Shown here: in pieces, positions 1-6,784 of the stretch | How positions within the stretch are numbered: position 1 is the first letter of the stretch | How the letters are laid out: the number at the start of each line of letters is the position of its first letter | DNA from: an uncultured Clostridium sp. | GTDB lineage: Bacteria; Bacillota; Clostridia; TANB77; CAG-508 | DNA length: 8,891 nucleotides | Direction: 5' to 3' | NCBI GenBank assembly: GCA_900553865.1 | Contig: USFC01000065.1 | Location: 1 to 8,891, forward strand | Notes under the pieces: model-generated | What the model was told of the DNA's origin: nothing | Databases searched by the model: none | The model's input: only the letters and a program-made list of their open reading frames with translations | Translations under genes and position numbers: made by a program

Positions 1-119
1 AAAGAGCAGCTAGAAAAGGAAGAAACCCACAAACTAAAGAAGAAATCAAAATACCAGCTTCTAAAGCTCCAGTTTTCAAAGCAGGAAAAGCTTTAAAAGA
101 TTTAGTAAATAAAAAATAA
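1..119 (+). CDS. hup: HU family DNA-binding protein, C-terminal part (5' end outside window)
   Basis: This is the last 38 codons of a nucleoid-associated HU/IHF-type protein, read from base 3 to the TAA at 117-119. The family forms dimers that bind and bend DNA with little sequence specificity. The visible peptide begins RAARKGRNPQT and continues with EEIKIPASKAPVFKAGKALKD. That is the end of the DNA-binding beta-arm (the RNP motif followed by T) and the conserved C-terminal helix of HU. Only the end of the gene is inside the window, so the start, full length and upstream neighbours cannot be judged. A strong hairpin terminator follows 35 bases after the stop codon. The family is clear. Whether this is the main HU or a paralogue cannot be told from this part. 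Confidence 0.93.
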   Translation, partial: RAARKGRNPQTKEEIKIPASKAPVFKAGKALKDLVNKK

Positions 120-153
120 TAGTGATTTCAATATATAAATATGAATTCATAGG

Positions 154-183
154 AAGAGCAAGAGTTAATCTTGTTCTTTTTTT
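154..183 (+). terminator. Intrinsic terminator of the HU gene
   Basis: A 10-bp stem (AAGAGCAAGA pairing with TCTTGTTCTT, one G-U pair) closes a 5-base loop. It runs straight into a run of T that ends at 183. It lies 35 bases after the HU stop codon on the same strand, so the following radical SAM gene probably has its own promoter. Confidence 0.85.
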
Positions 184-184
184 A

Positions 185-213
185 GGACATTTGGGGACGG
201 GTCACTTTTGTCC
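185..213. repeat. GGACA...TGTCC palindromic element, possible dispersed repeat copy
   Basis: A GC-rich patch in very AT-rich DNA. It starts GGACATTTGGGGACGGG and ends with TTTTGTCC, so 5-bp arms GGACA/TGTCC enclose a G-rich centre. It looks like a short imperfect palindrome seen many times in some bacterial genomes, as recalled from general familiarity and not from a search. Only one copy is in this window, so its repetitive nature is inferred. It lies between the HU terminator and the next gene. Confidence 0.4.
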
Positions 214-294
214 TTTAACTTTAATGGCAAGTTTTCCATATATTATTGAGAAGTGGTTGATAAATTTCAAAATATTTATTATAATAAGTGCATT

Positions 295-1209
295 ATGGAA
301 GATATGGAGAGATATAAACACTTAAATGAATATTTGAAAGAAAAATTTGGAGAAAGAACTTTAAAAATATGTGTAGATGGAGGATTTACTTGTCCGAACA
401 GAGATGGAAAAATAGGGTATGGAGGTTGCATATATTGTAGTGAGCAAGGTTCAGGAGAACTAATTACTTGCAAAGAAAGTGTACAAGAACAAGTAAAACA
501 CTACTTTACCACATATAGAGCTAATAGAGCTAACAAATTCATAGTCTATTTTCAAAACTTTACCAATACATATGATACAGTAGAAAATTTGAAGCGAAAA
601 TATGATTCAGCCTTAATAGATGATAGAATTGTTGGATTAGAAGTAGGAACAAGACCAGATTGTATAAATGAAGAAATAGCAAAATTATTAGCAAGCTATA
701 AAGAAAAATACTATGTATGTGTGGAACTCGGACTTCAAACAAGTAATGATGAAATTGGAAAAATAATAAATAGAGGTTATACATCTAAGCAATTTACAGA
801 AGCGGTAGAAATACTTAACAAATATGATATAGATGTGGTGGCACATATAATGGTTGGACTTCCAAAAGAAACAAAAAAAGACATAGAAGATACAGTTAAT
901 TTTATAAATAAACACAAATTACAGGGAGTAAAAATACATTCAACATATGTTGTAGAAAATACTGTATTAGCAGACATGTATAGAAAAGGGGAGTACAAGG
1001 CATTAGATTTAGACGATTACATAGAAACGTTAATAGATATAATGGTACACTTAAAGCCAAATTTAATAATACACAGAATTTCAGGAGATGCGCCAAAAGA
1101 CATATTAGTAGCACCATATTGGAATAAGCATAAAATGTGGATATTGCACGGATTTGAAAAACGATTTAGAGCAAGAGATTTATGGCAAGGAAAATTTTAT
1201 AAAGATTAA
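295..1209 (+). CDS. Radical SAM protein of the YhcC / TIGR01212 family
   Basis: A radical SAM enzyme related to Escherichia coli YhcC. Family members bind a 4Fe-4S cluster and S-adenosylmethionine; the substrate of this branch is not known to me. The cluster-binding cysteines are in the conserved block DGGFTCPNRDG...GGCIYC, spaced C-x11-C-x2-C (Cys33, Cys45 and Cys48 from this start). Further family marks are VGLEVGTRPDC, VELGLQTSND, HIMVGLPKET and the late HRISGDAP segment. Length (304 residues) fits the family. The start is uncertain. The open frame reaches GTG at 253, and ATG codons lie at 295 and 304, but none has a good Shine-Dalgarno sequence. Similarity to relatives seems to begin at MERYKHLNEYL (304). 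I chose 295 because a TATATT at 239-244 could be a -10 box, which would make 253 nearly leaderless. The gene is single and ends at a hairpin shared with the convergent regulator. Confidence 0.9.
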   Translation: MEDMERYKHLNEYLKEKFGERTLKICVDGGFTCPNRDGKIGYGGCIYCSEQGSGELITCKESVQEQVKHYFTTYRANRANKFIVYFQNFTNTYDTVENLKRKYDSALIDDRIVGLEVGTRPDCINEEIAKLLASYKEKYYVCVELGLQTSNDEIGKIINRGYTSKQFTEAVEILNKYDIDVVAHIMVGLPKETKKDIEDTVNFINKHKLQGVKIHSTYVVENTVLADMYRKGEYKALDLDDYIETLIDIMVHLKPNLIIHRISGDAPKDILVAPYWNKHKMWILHGFEKRFRARDLWQGKFYKD

Positions 1210-1212
1210 AAT

Positions 1213-1253
1213 AAAAAACAAGAATTTTAGTAGTCTAAAAATTCTTGTTTTTT
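1213..1253. terminator. Bidirectional terminator between convergent genes
   Basis: ACAAGAATTTT (1218-1228) pairs with AAAATTCTTGT (1238-1248). The stem is flanked by an A run at 1213-1217 and a T run at 1249-1253 that can extend it and give a U tract on either strand. It sits between the stop of the radical SAM gene (1209) and the stop of the leftward regulator (1278), so it can end both transcripts. Confidence 0.85.
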
Positions 1254-1277
1254 ATATTCTAGCAAATTTAAAAATTA

Positions 1278-3005
1278 TTATTCTACAACTGGTGGAATAA
1301 AGTTTTCTATTGCATCTCTAAGCTTAAGGTGATGTATTACAAAGTGTATTGAAGGACTAGTATCTTTTGAAATCATAACCCAATTTTTCTCACAAATAAG
1401 CACTTGTATATTTTTAAATGTGTGATTGTAATTTGTATTTAATCTATAATTGTCTACACATTTTTCATATTTTTTTGTTTGTTTTAAATGTTCTAAATAC
1501 TCTTCATATGTATAATAAATTTTTCCTTCATAAAAACTATCTGAAAGAGAAAGTGCAGGTATATTTTTTTCAAAATCTTCTTTAGTAATTTCATGTATTT
1601 CATCTTCATACATATTATTTTGTAGCACATTTTCTATTAGTTCTTTTTGAGTCTTTACGGCTGAAACTATATTTTTTGTATCTTCTTCAGAAATTTTATT
1701 ACGTTTTAATATTTTTAATAGTAATTCGTCAGAAATTGTGTGAATTGGCAAAGAAGATAAAATTCTTCTTCTATTTCCACTTGTTTTTGAACTTGAAGAT
1801 AAAAATGCATTAAAAGCATTTTTGTTTTCTACTTTATAAATTTCCATAAGTGGTTTGGCTTTATTTAATAGTAATTCAGATTTTGTTTTATAATATTCAA
1901 CTTCTGTTTTTGAACTTGTTAAATAATATTTTCCCTTATCATGATGTCCGTTAATACATTCGCCAGTAAGTGCTACTAAGCCAGATGTATAGTTAATGTG
2001 ACTATAAACATTGTCTTTAAAACCACTTAAGTAATAAGGAGAAACTTGTCCTGTCATGTAAATTGGAATCCAACTTTCTAGTCCAAGCATCATTTCATTA
2101 AATGGTCTATCTATATTGTGAATTATGTTCAAGTGTAAACCTTTCTTTAAAGTCATTGCAATAGCAAACATCCACTTTTTGCCGAAATCAAGGTCTTTAG
2201 CCATATCTTCCATAGGCATATCACTACACATAAAAACTGGTTCATTAGATTTTGAGAGTACAGTAGCTTTAAAGAAATCTAGTTCACCTTTTTTCATTTC
2301 TTCTATTCCATAATAGTTTCTTGAACCAGATTTATAAAAAGGCACAAAAGGAACTTTCATTTCATCAAAGTGTATAGCTTTTATATATTCATTTAAATCA
2401 AATGTATCTAAATTATTTAAAAAGTCGTTAATATAATTATGACTAGGAGATATATTAGTAGAAAACCAGTTTCTTAAATTTTCATAATAATTAGATGGAT
2501 TACTTAATTTTTCTACATTGCAATTTATAAGAAGAGAAATTGCTTTTTTATCATCTTCTGAATTGTATTTATTTACAATAAAATTACTTACATCATCTAT
2601 AAAAATTTGAGGTTTAGTAGGGTATATGTTACCTGTACGAATTTTAGAAAGATAAGAAGAATTGTAACCTATTTTTCTAGAAAGTTCTGCTATATTTATA
2701 TTAAAAACAGAAACAAGTTCATTAAAATTTTTAACAAGCTGGTCTAAATCTATATGAACATCATTTAAAATTGTAGAAAAACTTTTATGTATTTCTTCTT
2801 TTGATAAATTTGCCTTTTTGGTTATGGCTAGTTCATACAAACCTTCTACTAATGAATTTAATTGTGTACTTCTAATACTAGGCGTTCTTTCACCATTACG
2901 ATAACGACTTATAACAGTAGGTGAAAGCCCTGAAATGTTTGAAAGTTCTTTTGCAGAACAATCTATTTGTAACATATATTCATTTAATTGTTCGCTAAAA
3001 TTCAT
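1278..3005 (-). CDS. Large regulator with two helix-turn-helix domains and an unrecognised C-terminal region
   Basis: A 575-residue cytoplasmic protein without signal peptide or membrane segment. Two XRE/Cro-like helix-turn-helix units lie near the N-terminus. The first is at about residues 16-45 (SAKELSNISGLSPTVISRYR, then NGERTP). The second is at about 103-132 (NIAELSRKIGYNSSYLSKIR, then TGNIYP). The remaining ~420 residues match no domain I can name. They contain a compact, ordered-looking block at about 255-330 (PVFMCSDMP, LHLNIIHNIDRPFNEM, ESWIPIYMTGQVSPYY) and a C-terminal block NWVMISKDTSPSIHFVIHH at about 541-559. These may be a ligand-sensing or oligomerisation module. The start is supported by AGGAGA (3014-3019) eight bases upstream. 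The gene diverges from the wall-anchored protein gene 3183-4709, which makes that gene and itself the most likely targets. DNA binding is well supported; the signal is unknown. Confidence 0.85.
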   Translation of the reverse strand: MNFSEQLNEYMLQIDCSAKELSNISGLSPTVISRYRNGERTPSIRSTQLNSLVEGLYELAITKKANLSKEEIHKSFSTILNDVHIDLDQLVKNFNELVSVFNINIAELSRKIGYNSSYLSKIRTGNIYPTKPQIFIDDVSNFIVNKYNSEDDKKAISLLINCNVEKLSNPSNYYENLRNWFSTNISPSHNYINDFLNNLDTFDLNEYIKAIHFDEMKVPFVPFYKSGSRNYYGIEEMKKGELDFFKATVLSKSNEPVFMCSDMPMEDMAKDLDFGKKWMFAIAMTLKKGLHLNIIHNIDRPFNEMMLGLESWIPIYMTGQVSPYYLSGFKDNVYSHINYTSGLVALTGECINGHHDKGKYYLTSSKTEVEYYKTKSELLLNKAKPLMEIYKVENKNAFNAFLSSSSKTSGNRRRILSSLPIHTISDELLLKILKRNKISEEDTKNIVSAVKTQKELIENVLQNNMYEDEIHEITKEDFEKNIPALSLSDSFYEGKIYYTYEEYLEHLKQTKKYEKCVDNYRLNTNYNHTFKNIQVLICEKNWVMISKDTSPSIHFVIHHLKLRDAIENFIPPVVE

Positions 3006-3039
3006 AATAAAAATCTCCTAACTAAAATTATTTTTTTAC

Positions 3040-3067
3040 ATTATACTATAATTTTATAGAAAAGCAA
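3040..3067 (-). promoter_or_regulatory. Promoter of the leftward regulator gene
   Basis: Read on the minus strand, a perfect TATAAT (3040-3045) lies 35 bases upstream of the ATG. A weaker TTGCTT (3062-3067) lies 16 bases further upstream as a -35 box. The ribosome binding site AGGAGA is at 3014-3019. Confidence 0.6.
3046..3059. promoter_or_regulatory. Small palindrome in the regulator promoter, possible operator
   Basis: CTATAA and TTATAG form a perfect 6-bp inverted repeat around TT. The repeat lies between the proposed -35 and -10 boxes of the regulator promoter. A dimeric helix-turn-helix protein could bind it and repress its own gene. The region is so AT-rich that a 6-bp repeat could also arise by chance. 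Confidence 0.3.
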
Positions 3068-3136
3068 ATTGAAAAGTATGAGTTACCAAAAAAGTAATAA
3101 AATATTGGCAATTATTTATAAAGTTTATATTTTATA

Positions 3137-3145
3137 TGCTAAAAT
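3137..3145 (+). promoter_or_regulatory. Extended -10 promoter of the surface-protein gene
   Basis: TGCTAAAAT is an extended -10 box (TG-n-TAAAAT) 37 bases before the ATG at 3183. No good -35 is seen at normal spacing, which extended -10 promoters tolerate. An alternative is TTGGCA at 3105-3110 with TATTTT at 3128-3133 (17-bp spacer). Either gives a short leader carrying the strong ribosome binding site. Confidence 0.45.
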
Positions 3146-3167
3146 GACAAATATAAAAAATAAAAAT

Positions 3168-3174
3168 AGGAGGG
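3168..3174 (+). promoter_or_regulatory. Ribosome binding site fixing the start of the surface protein
   Basis: AGGAGGG lies eight bases before ATG 3183. The reading frame is open further upstream, to a TTG at 3069, but that start lacks such a site and would bury the signal peptide behind 38 extra residues. The start is therefore set at 3183. Confidence 0.85.
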
Positions 3175-3182
3175 AAAAGAAA

Positions 3183-4709
3183 ATGAAGACTAAAAAATGT
3201 TTGATATTTTTAGCAATTATTTTAGCTAGCATATGTCTGTTTAGTTTTTCAAACAGGGTAAATGCTGTAACAATTAGTGATGATGGAAAATATTCATTAC
3301 TACTAACTGTTAATGATTACGATGCTGGTTTTGATGGTGAATATGCAAAACTTGTAAGATTTAATGTTACAGAAGGAGAAAAAACAGTTAAATTATCTGA
3401 ATTAACAAAAGGAATTGTTCCTTTTAATGGCAAAACTGAATTTTTACATTGGAAAATGGCAGAAAATGTGAAAGCTAGTGAAGAATTAGCAATAGCAGAT
3501 TTTACTGGTAATGGAACATTTTGGACATCAACAGGTGAAAAAATTAATTATACTAATAGTTTAACTCTTAATGCTAAATTTTCAGATAAAGAATTAAAAG
3601 ATAGTGGCAAATACTATGTAACTTTTGATGCATTTGGAGGTACAATAAATGGTAAAGCAAAAATAACATTGGAAAGTAAAGTAACAGAATTTAAAACAAT
3701 TGATTTAACAAAATATACACCAGTAAGAAAAGGATACACTTTCAAAGGCTGGGATTTAGATGGAAAAATTGTTACTTCTGTTGACACAGGTGCTTTTGCA
3801 AAAAATGTTGCAATTGATTTAACTGCTACATATACTCAAGATACTTTTAAAGGTGATGGAATTGTATTAATCTTAAATGCTAATGGTGGAACAATTAATG
3901 GTAAAACATCTAACAAATATGATTATTTAGGTGGTGGAAATTCAGGAACATCTATGTCACTTTTACCATATATACCTGTAAGAGAAGGATACACTTTTAA
4001 TGGCTGGAATTCTAAAAATGATGGAAGCGGAAAAAATTATAAATATATGTATTGGAGAGTTTGGGATAAAGAAGGAACTACAGAATTTGAAAAAGATACT
4101 TTAATAAAAGAAGAAAGTGGTTATGAGAGATATAAAAATATAACTTTATATGCTTCTTGGACTAAAAATGCAGGAACAACAGAAGAGCCTGTTAAGGAAA
4201 CTGTTAAAGAAATTGAAAGTACAGGAGAAACAAAAGCTAATATAGAATTTGAAAATGAAATTAACAAAAATTATAAATTAGATATTCAAAAAGTAGAAGT
4301 AAATACAGAATTAGCAAATAAAAATGTTAAGTTTATAGCAGACATTAATGTACTAGATGGAAACAATATTGTGAAAATAAGCGATACGAAAATGAAAATA
4401 AAAATAGCATTACCTGAAGAATTAAAAGGATATAACAAATATGAAGTAGTATATATTTTAGAAGGCCAAATAAAAGAAACATTACCAGCAACAATTGAAG
4501 AAGGATATCTAGTATTTGAAACTACTCACTTAAGTGAATATGGTGTAATAGCAGAAAATATTGAAAATGAAGGAGGACAAACAAATACCTCTAACAACGA
4601 AGAAAAAATAAACAACCCAAAAACAGGAGACAACATTGGAGCAGTTATAGCACTATTTACAATAGCAACAATAGGATTAGTAGCAACAATAAAAATTAGA
4701 AAAAAATAG
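3183..4709 (+). CDS. Secreted wall-anchored protein with InlB B-type repeats and an NPKTG sorting signal
   Basis: A 508-residue surface protein. Residues 1-28 form a signal peptide: a charged MKTKK start, a hydrophobic core, and likely cleavage after VNA. Two InlB/Listeria-Bacteroides B-repeat modules follow at about 144-219 and 225-327. Each has an NGGTING-like or FGGTING entry, then GYTFKGW or GYTFNGW, then a closing ATY or ASW strand. A more divergent N-terminal copy at about 38-133 (TEFLHW ... LTLNAKF) may be a third. A further all-beta-looking domain covers about 350-460. The C-terminus is a classic cell-wall sorting signal: NPKTG at 478-482, a hydrophobic helix, and the tail KIRKK. The Asn at the first motif position fits class B-like sortase substrates better than LPxTG. 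The class B sortase encoded 202 bases downstream is the likely enzyme. The binding partner is unknown; an adhesin role is inferred from the repeat family. Confidence 0.9.
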   Translation: MKTKKCLIFLAIILASICLFSFSNRVNAVTISDDGKYSLLLTVNDYDAGFDGEYAKLVRFNVTEGEKTVKLSELTKGIVPFNGKTEFLHWKMAENVKASEELAIADFTGNGTFWTSTGEKINYTNSLTLNAKFSDKELKDSGKYYVTFDAFGGTINGKAKITLESKVTEFKTIDLTKYTPVRKGYTFKGWDLDGKIVTSVDTGAFAKNVAIDLTATYTQDTFKGDGIVLILNANGGTINGKTSNKYDYLGGGNSGTSMSLLPYIPVREGYTFNGWNSKNDGSGKNYKYMYWRVWDKEGTTEFEKDTLIKEESGYERYKNITLYASWTKNAGTTEEPVKETVKEIESTGETKANIEFENEINKNYKLDIQKVEVNTELANKNVKFIADINVLDGNNIVKISDTKMKIKIALPEELKGYNKYEVVYILEGQIKETLPATIEEGYLVFETTHLSEYGVIAENIENEGGQTNTSNNEEKINNPKTGDNIGAVIALFTIATIGLVATIKIRKK

Positions 4710-4729
4710 AAACGTAAGAAAGACAAAAA

Positions 4730-4757
4730 ACGCAGGCAAATTAATAATTGCCTGTGT
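4730..4757 (+). terminator. Weak hairpin after the surface-protein gene
   Basis: ACGCAGGCAA (4730-4739) pairs with TTGCCTGTGT (4748-4757) with one G-U pair and a short AT-rich loop. The bases after it are ATTTCATCTT, a poor U tract. It may terminate only part of the transcripts and let some reach the sortase gene, or it may protect the mRNA 3' end. Confidence 0.55.
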
Positions 4758-4854
4758 ATTTCATCTTATAGTGAAACTAAACTTTAGTAGATTATATTAT
4801 ACAAATATAATAATTAAAAAAATATATAATTAGCAAACTAAAAAGTTAATTAAA

Positions 4855-4863
4855 TGTTATAAT
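4855..4863 (+). promoter_or_regulatory. Extended -10 promoter of the sortase operon
   Basis: TGTTATAAT holds a perfect TATAAT with an upstream TG, 48 bases before the sortase ATG. No convincing -35 is seen in the surrounding A/T tract. The rest of the 202-base gap between 4709 and 4912 holds only the weak hairpin and AT-rich sequence. Confidence 0.55.
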
Positions 4864-4911
4864 CAAAATACTATAATATATATATAAAGATTATATGAAA
4901 GGAAAGTATCA

Positions 4912-5661
4912 ATGAAAAAAAGCAAAAAGATAATTATAATCAATATTATTTGTGTGATATTAATAGGAATATTAATATATTCGGGTATTAAAATTTACAA
5001 TTGGTACAAAGAAAATCAAAATAGTAATAAGATAACAGACCAAATAAGTGAAACTATAACAATTCAACAAGATGAAAATGAAGAACAAAAACAATATATT
5101 GTAGACTTTAATTCTTTAAAAGAACAAAATGATGAAACTGTGGCATGGATTAAAGTTAATAATACGAATATAGAATATCCAATAGTAAAAACAAGTAATA
5201 ATAGTTATTATTTAACACATAGCTTTGATAAAAGTTATAATTCAGCAGGTTGGCCATTTGCAGACTACAAAAATAAATTTGATGGAACAGATAAAAATAT
5301 AGTAATGTACGGACATAATAGAAAAGATGGATCAATGTTTGCAACATTAAAAGGTATTTTATCACCTGAGTGGTATAATAATGAGGAAAATAGAAATATT
5401 ATATTTAATACTGAAAACGAAAATGGTATATATGAGGTATTTTCCGTTTATCAAATAGAAAATGAAGAATATTATATTCAAACAGAATTTAAAACAGAAG
5501 ATAAATTTGAAAAATTTATAGAAACTATAAAAAAGAGAAGTGTTAAAGATTTTGGAGTAGAAGTAACCTCAAAAGATAGTATTTTAACATTATCAACATG
5601 TGCTAACAATAATAAATATAGAGTAGTATTACATGCTAAGAAAGTATTAAAGGAGGAGTAA
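4912..5661 (+). CDS. Class B sortase
   Basis: A 249-residue membrane-bound transpeptidase. Sortases cleave a sorting motif between Thr and Gly and join the protein to peptidoglycan or another amino group on the cell surface. A lysine-rich start and one membrane helix (about residues 7-25) give an N-in, catalytic-domain-out layout. The class B landmarks are the early AWIKVNNTNIEYPIV segment, the YYLTHSFDKSYN region, catalytic His135 in MYGHN, Cys230 in LTLSTC and Arg237 in NKYRVVLH. All three catalytic residues are present and the length fits class B, so the enzyme looks intact. The start has GAAAGGAA (4897-4904) upstream. The following gene begins two bases after this stop, with its ribosome binding site inside the sortase coding end. 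The upstream NPKTG protein is the obvious candidate substrate; substrates elsewhere in the genome are also possible. Confidence 0.95.
   Translation: MKKSKKIIIINIICVILIGILIYSGIKIYNWYKENQNSNKITDQISETITIQQDENEEQKQYIVDFNSLKEQNDETVAWIKVNNTNIEYPIVKTSNNSYYLTHSFDKSYNSAGWPFADYKNKFDGTDKNIVMYGHNRKDGSMFATLKGILSPEWYNNEENRNIIFNTENENGIYEVFSVYQIENEEYYIQTEFKTEDKFEKFIETIKKRSVKDFGVEVTSKDSILTLSTCANNNKYRVVLHAKKVLKEE
5651..5656 (+). promoter_or_regulatory. Ribosome binding site inside the sortase gene end
   Basis: AGGAGG overlaps the last sortase codons and lies seven bases before ATG 5664. This supports that start and coupled translation of the two genes. Confidence 0.8.
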
Positions 5662-5663
5662 AG

Positions 5664-6746
5664 ATGGAAAAAGATAAAAGGATAATGATTATAGGCATAA
5701 TAGCTGTTATAATAGTTCTTATTATTGCTGGAATAGTTGTAAAAAATGTTAAGGGTGGTAATGAAATGATAAATAAGGATACTGGAGCATCAAATAAGCA
5801 ACAAATAAAAATAAGACAAAGTGAAGCAAAAGCTATTAATTTAGTAGATTATAATAATGGATTATTTACAATGAAAGTTCCAGAAGGTTGGAAAGTAGAT
5901 ACTTTGGGAGATAATATTCATTATACAATAAGAGTTTATAATCCAGAAAATCCAACTTATCAAATGTTTTTTAATATGAAAACAGAAGGGTATAACAAAT
6001 CTCAAGAAGCAAAAGCATGGCAACAAAAATATTATCCAGACTCAATGTTTGCCAAAACTTCTGTAATAGAAGAAAAAACAACAGAAGGATTTTATAAGAT
6101 ATTTAATGATTTAGGAACATTAAATAATACAGAAACATTTATATTTCCAACGTTAACAGACTTTACTACAATTGAAAAAGTAGGAACTTCAGCTTTTGGA
6201 GGAGATGTGCTAAGAGCATCATTTAAAGATGAACAGGGAAAAGAAGCGGAAGGACTATTTACTGCGTATGTTTATGATGCTGGTCCATACTATGTTTATG
6301 AAAATATAATGTCAGGAAAACAAATAGATATATATTACTTAAATGTATACAATACTATATTTATTACAGCGCCAAAAGATGAATTTATAAACTGGGAAGA
6401 AACTTTAAATAAAATGGTTTCATCTTTAGACTTTACAGATACATTTATTAGTGGATACAATAGTCAACAAGATGCAGTTATGAAAACTTTCCAAAGTGTA
6501 AGAAATATTTGCAACCAAATATCAGATAGTATAATGTCTTCGTGGGAATCAAGAAATGCAGCTTATGACAGAATGAGCCAGAAACAAAGTGATGCAATAT
6601 TAGGATATGAGAGAGTATATGATACAGAAACAGGAGATATTTACAAAGCATATAATGGATTTACAGATGAATATGACGGAGAAAGATATAAATCTATAAC
6701 AGAAGACATGTATTCTAAATCAATAGAAGGATATATTGAAAAATAA
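5664..6746 (+). CDS. Membrane-anchored extracytoplasmic protein of unknown function, cotranscribed with sortase
   Basis: A 360-residue protein with an N-terminal membrane anchor (about residues 7-26, IMIIGIIAVIIVLIIAGIVV) after a charged MEKDKR, so the rest should face outside. There is no lipobox cysteine and no sorting motif. Residues about 60-258 look like a PsbP/DcrB-type fold: FTMKVPEGWKVD at 68-79 is typical of its first strands, and EETLNKMVSSLDF at 245-257 resembles its final helix and strand. This is a family resemblance only. The C-terminal part (about 290-335) has a separate conserved-looking motif: a Trp (SSWESRN), then SDAILGYERVYDTETGDIY. I recognise this as recurring at the ends of uncharacterised secreted proteins. 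The gene starts two bases after the sortase stop and is closed by a strong terminator, so it is the last gene of the sortase operon. It could help substrate presentation or sense the envelope, but nothing in the sequence proves this. Confidence 0.8.
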   Translation: MEKDKRIMIIGIIAVIIVLIIAGIVVKNVKGGNEMINKDTGASNKQQIKIRQSEAKAINLVDYNNGLFTMKVPEGWKVDTLGDNIHYTIRVYNPENPTYQMFFNMKTEGYNKSQEAKAWQQKYYPDSMFAKTSVIEEKTTEGFYKIFNDLGTLNNTETFIFPTLTDFTTIEKVGTSAFGGDVLRASFKDEQGKEAEGLFTAYVYDAGPYYVYENIMSGKQIDIYYLNVYNTIFITAPKDEFINWEETLNKMVSSLDFTDTFISGYNSQQDAVMKTFQSVRNICNQISDSIMSSWESRNAAYDRMSQKQSDAILGYERVYDTETGDIYKAYNGFTDEYDGERYKSITEDMYSKSIEGYIEK

Positions 6747-6753
6747 AATAATG

Positions 6754-6784
6754 AAAAATCCAACCTAATAAAAGTTGGATTTTT
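6754..6784 (+). terminator. Strong terminator of the sortase operon
   Basis: AAAAATCCAAC (6754-6764) pairs perfectly with GTTGGATTTTT (6774-6784) over a 9-base loop, and the T run completes the signal. It starts eight bases after the stop codon at 6746. The stem also has A on its left side, so it may act on leftward transcription from the fic remnant. Confidence 0.9.

Noticed and set aside
253..294. GTG start giving a radical SAM protein 14 residues longer
   Set aside because: The extra residues (MVDKFQNIYYNKCI) do not resemble the family start, and no ribosome binding site precedes 253. It remains possible because 295 also lacks a good site.
122..325. 67-residue open frame after the HU gene
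   Set aside because: It crosses the HU terminator and the GGACA element and overlaps the start of the radical SAM gene in another frame. No ribosome binding site and no family marks.
3069..3182. Upstream TTG start of the surface-protein frame
   Set aside because: A strong AGGAGGG and a proper signal peptide both place the start at 3183, and 3069 lies upstream of the likely promoter.
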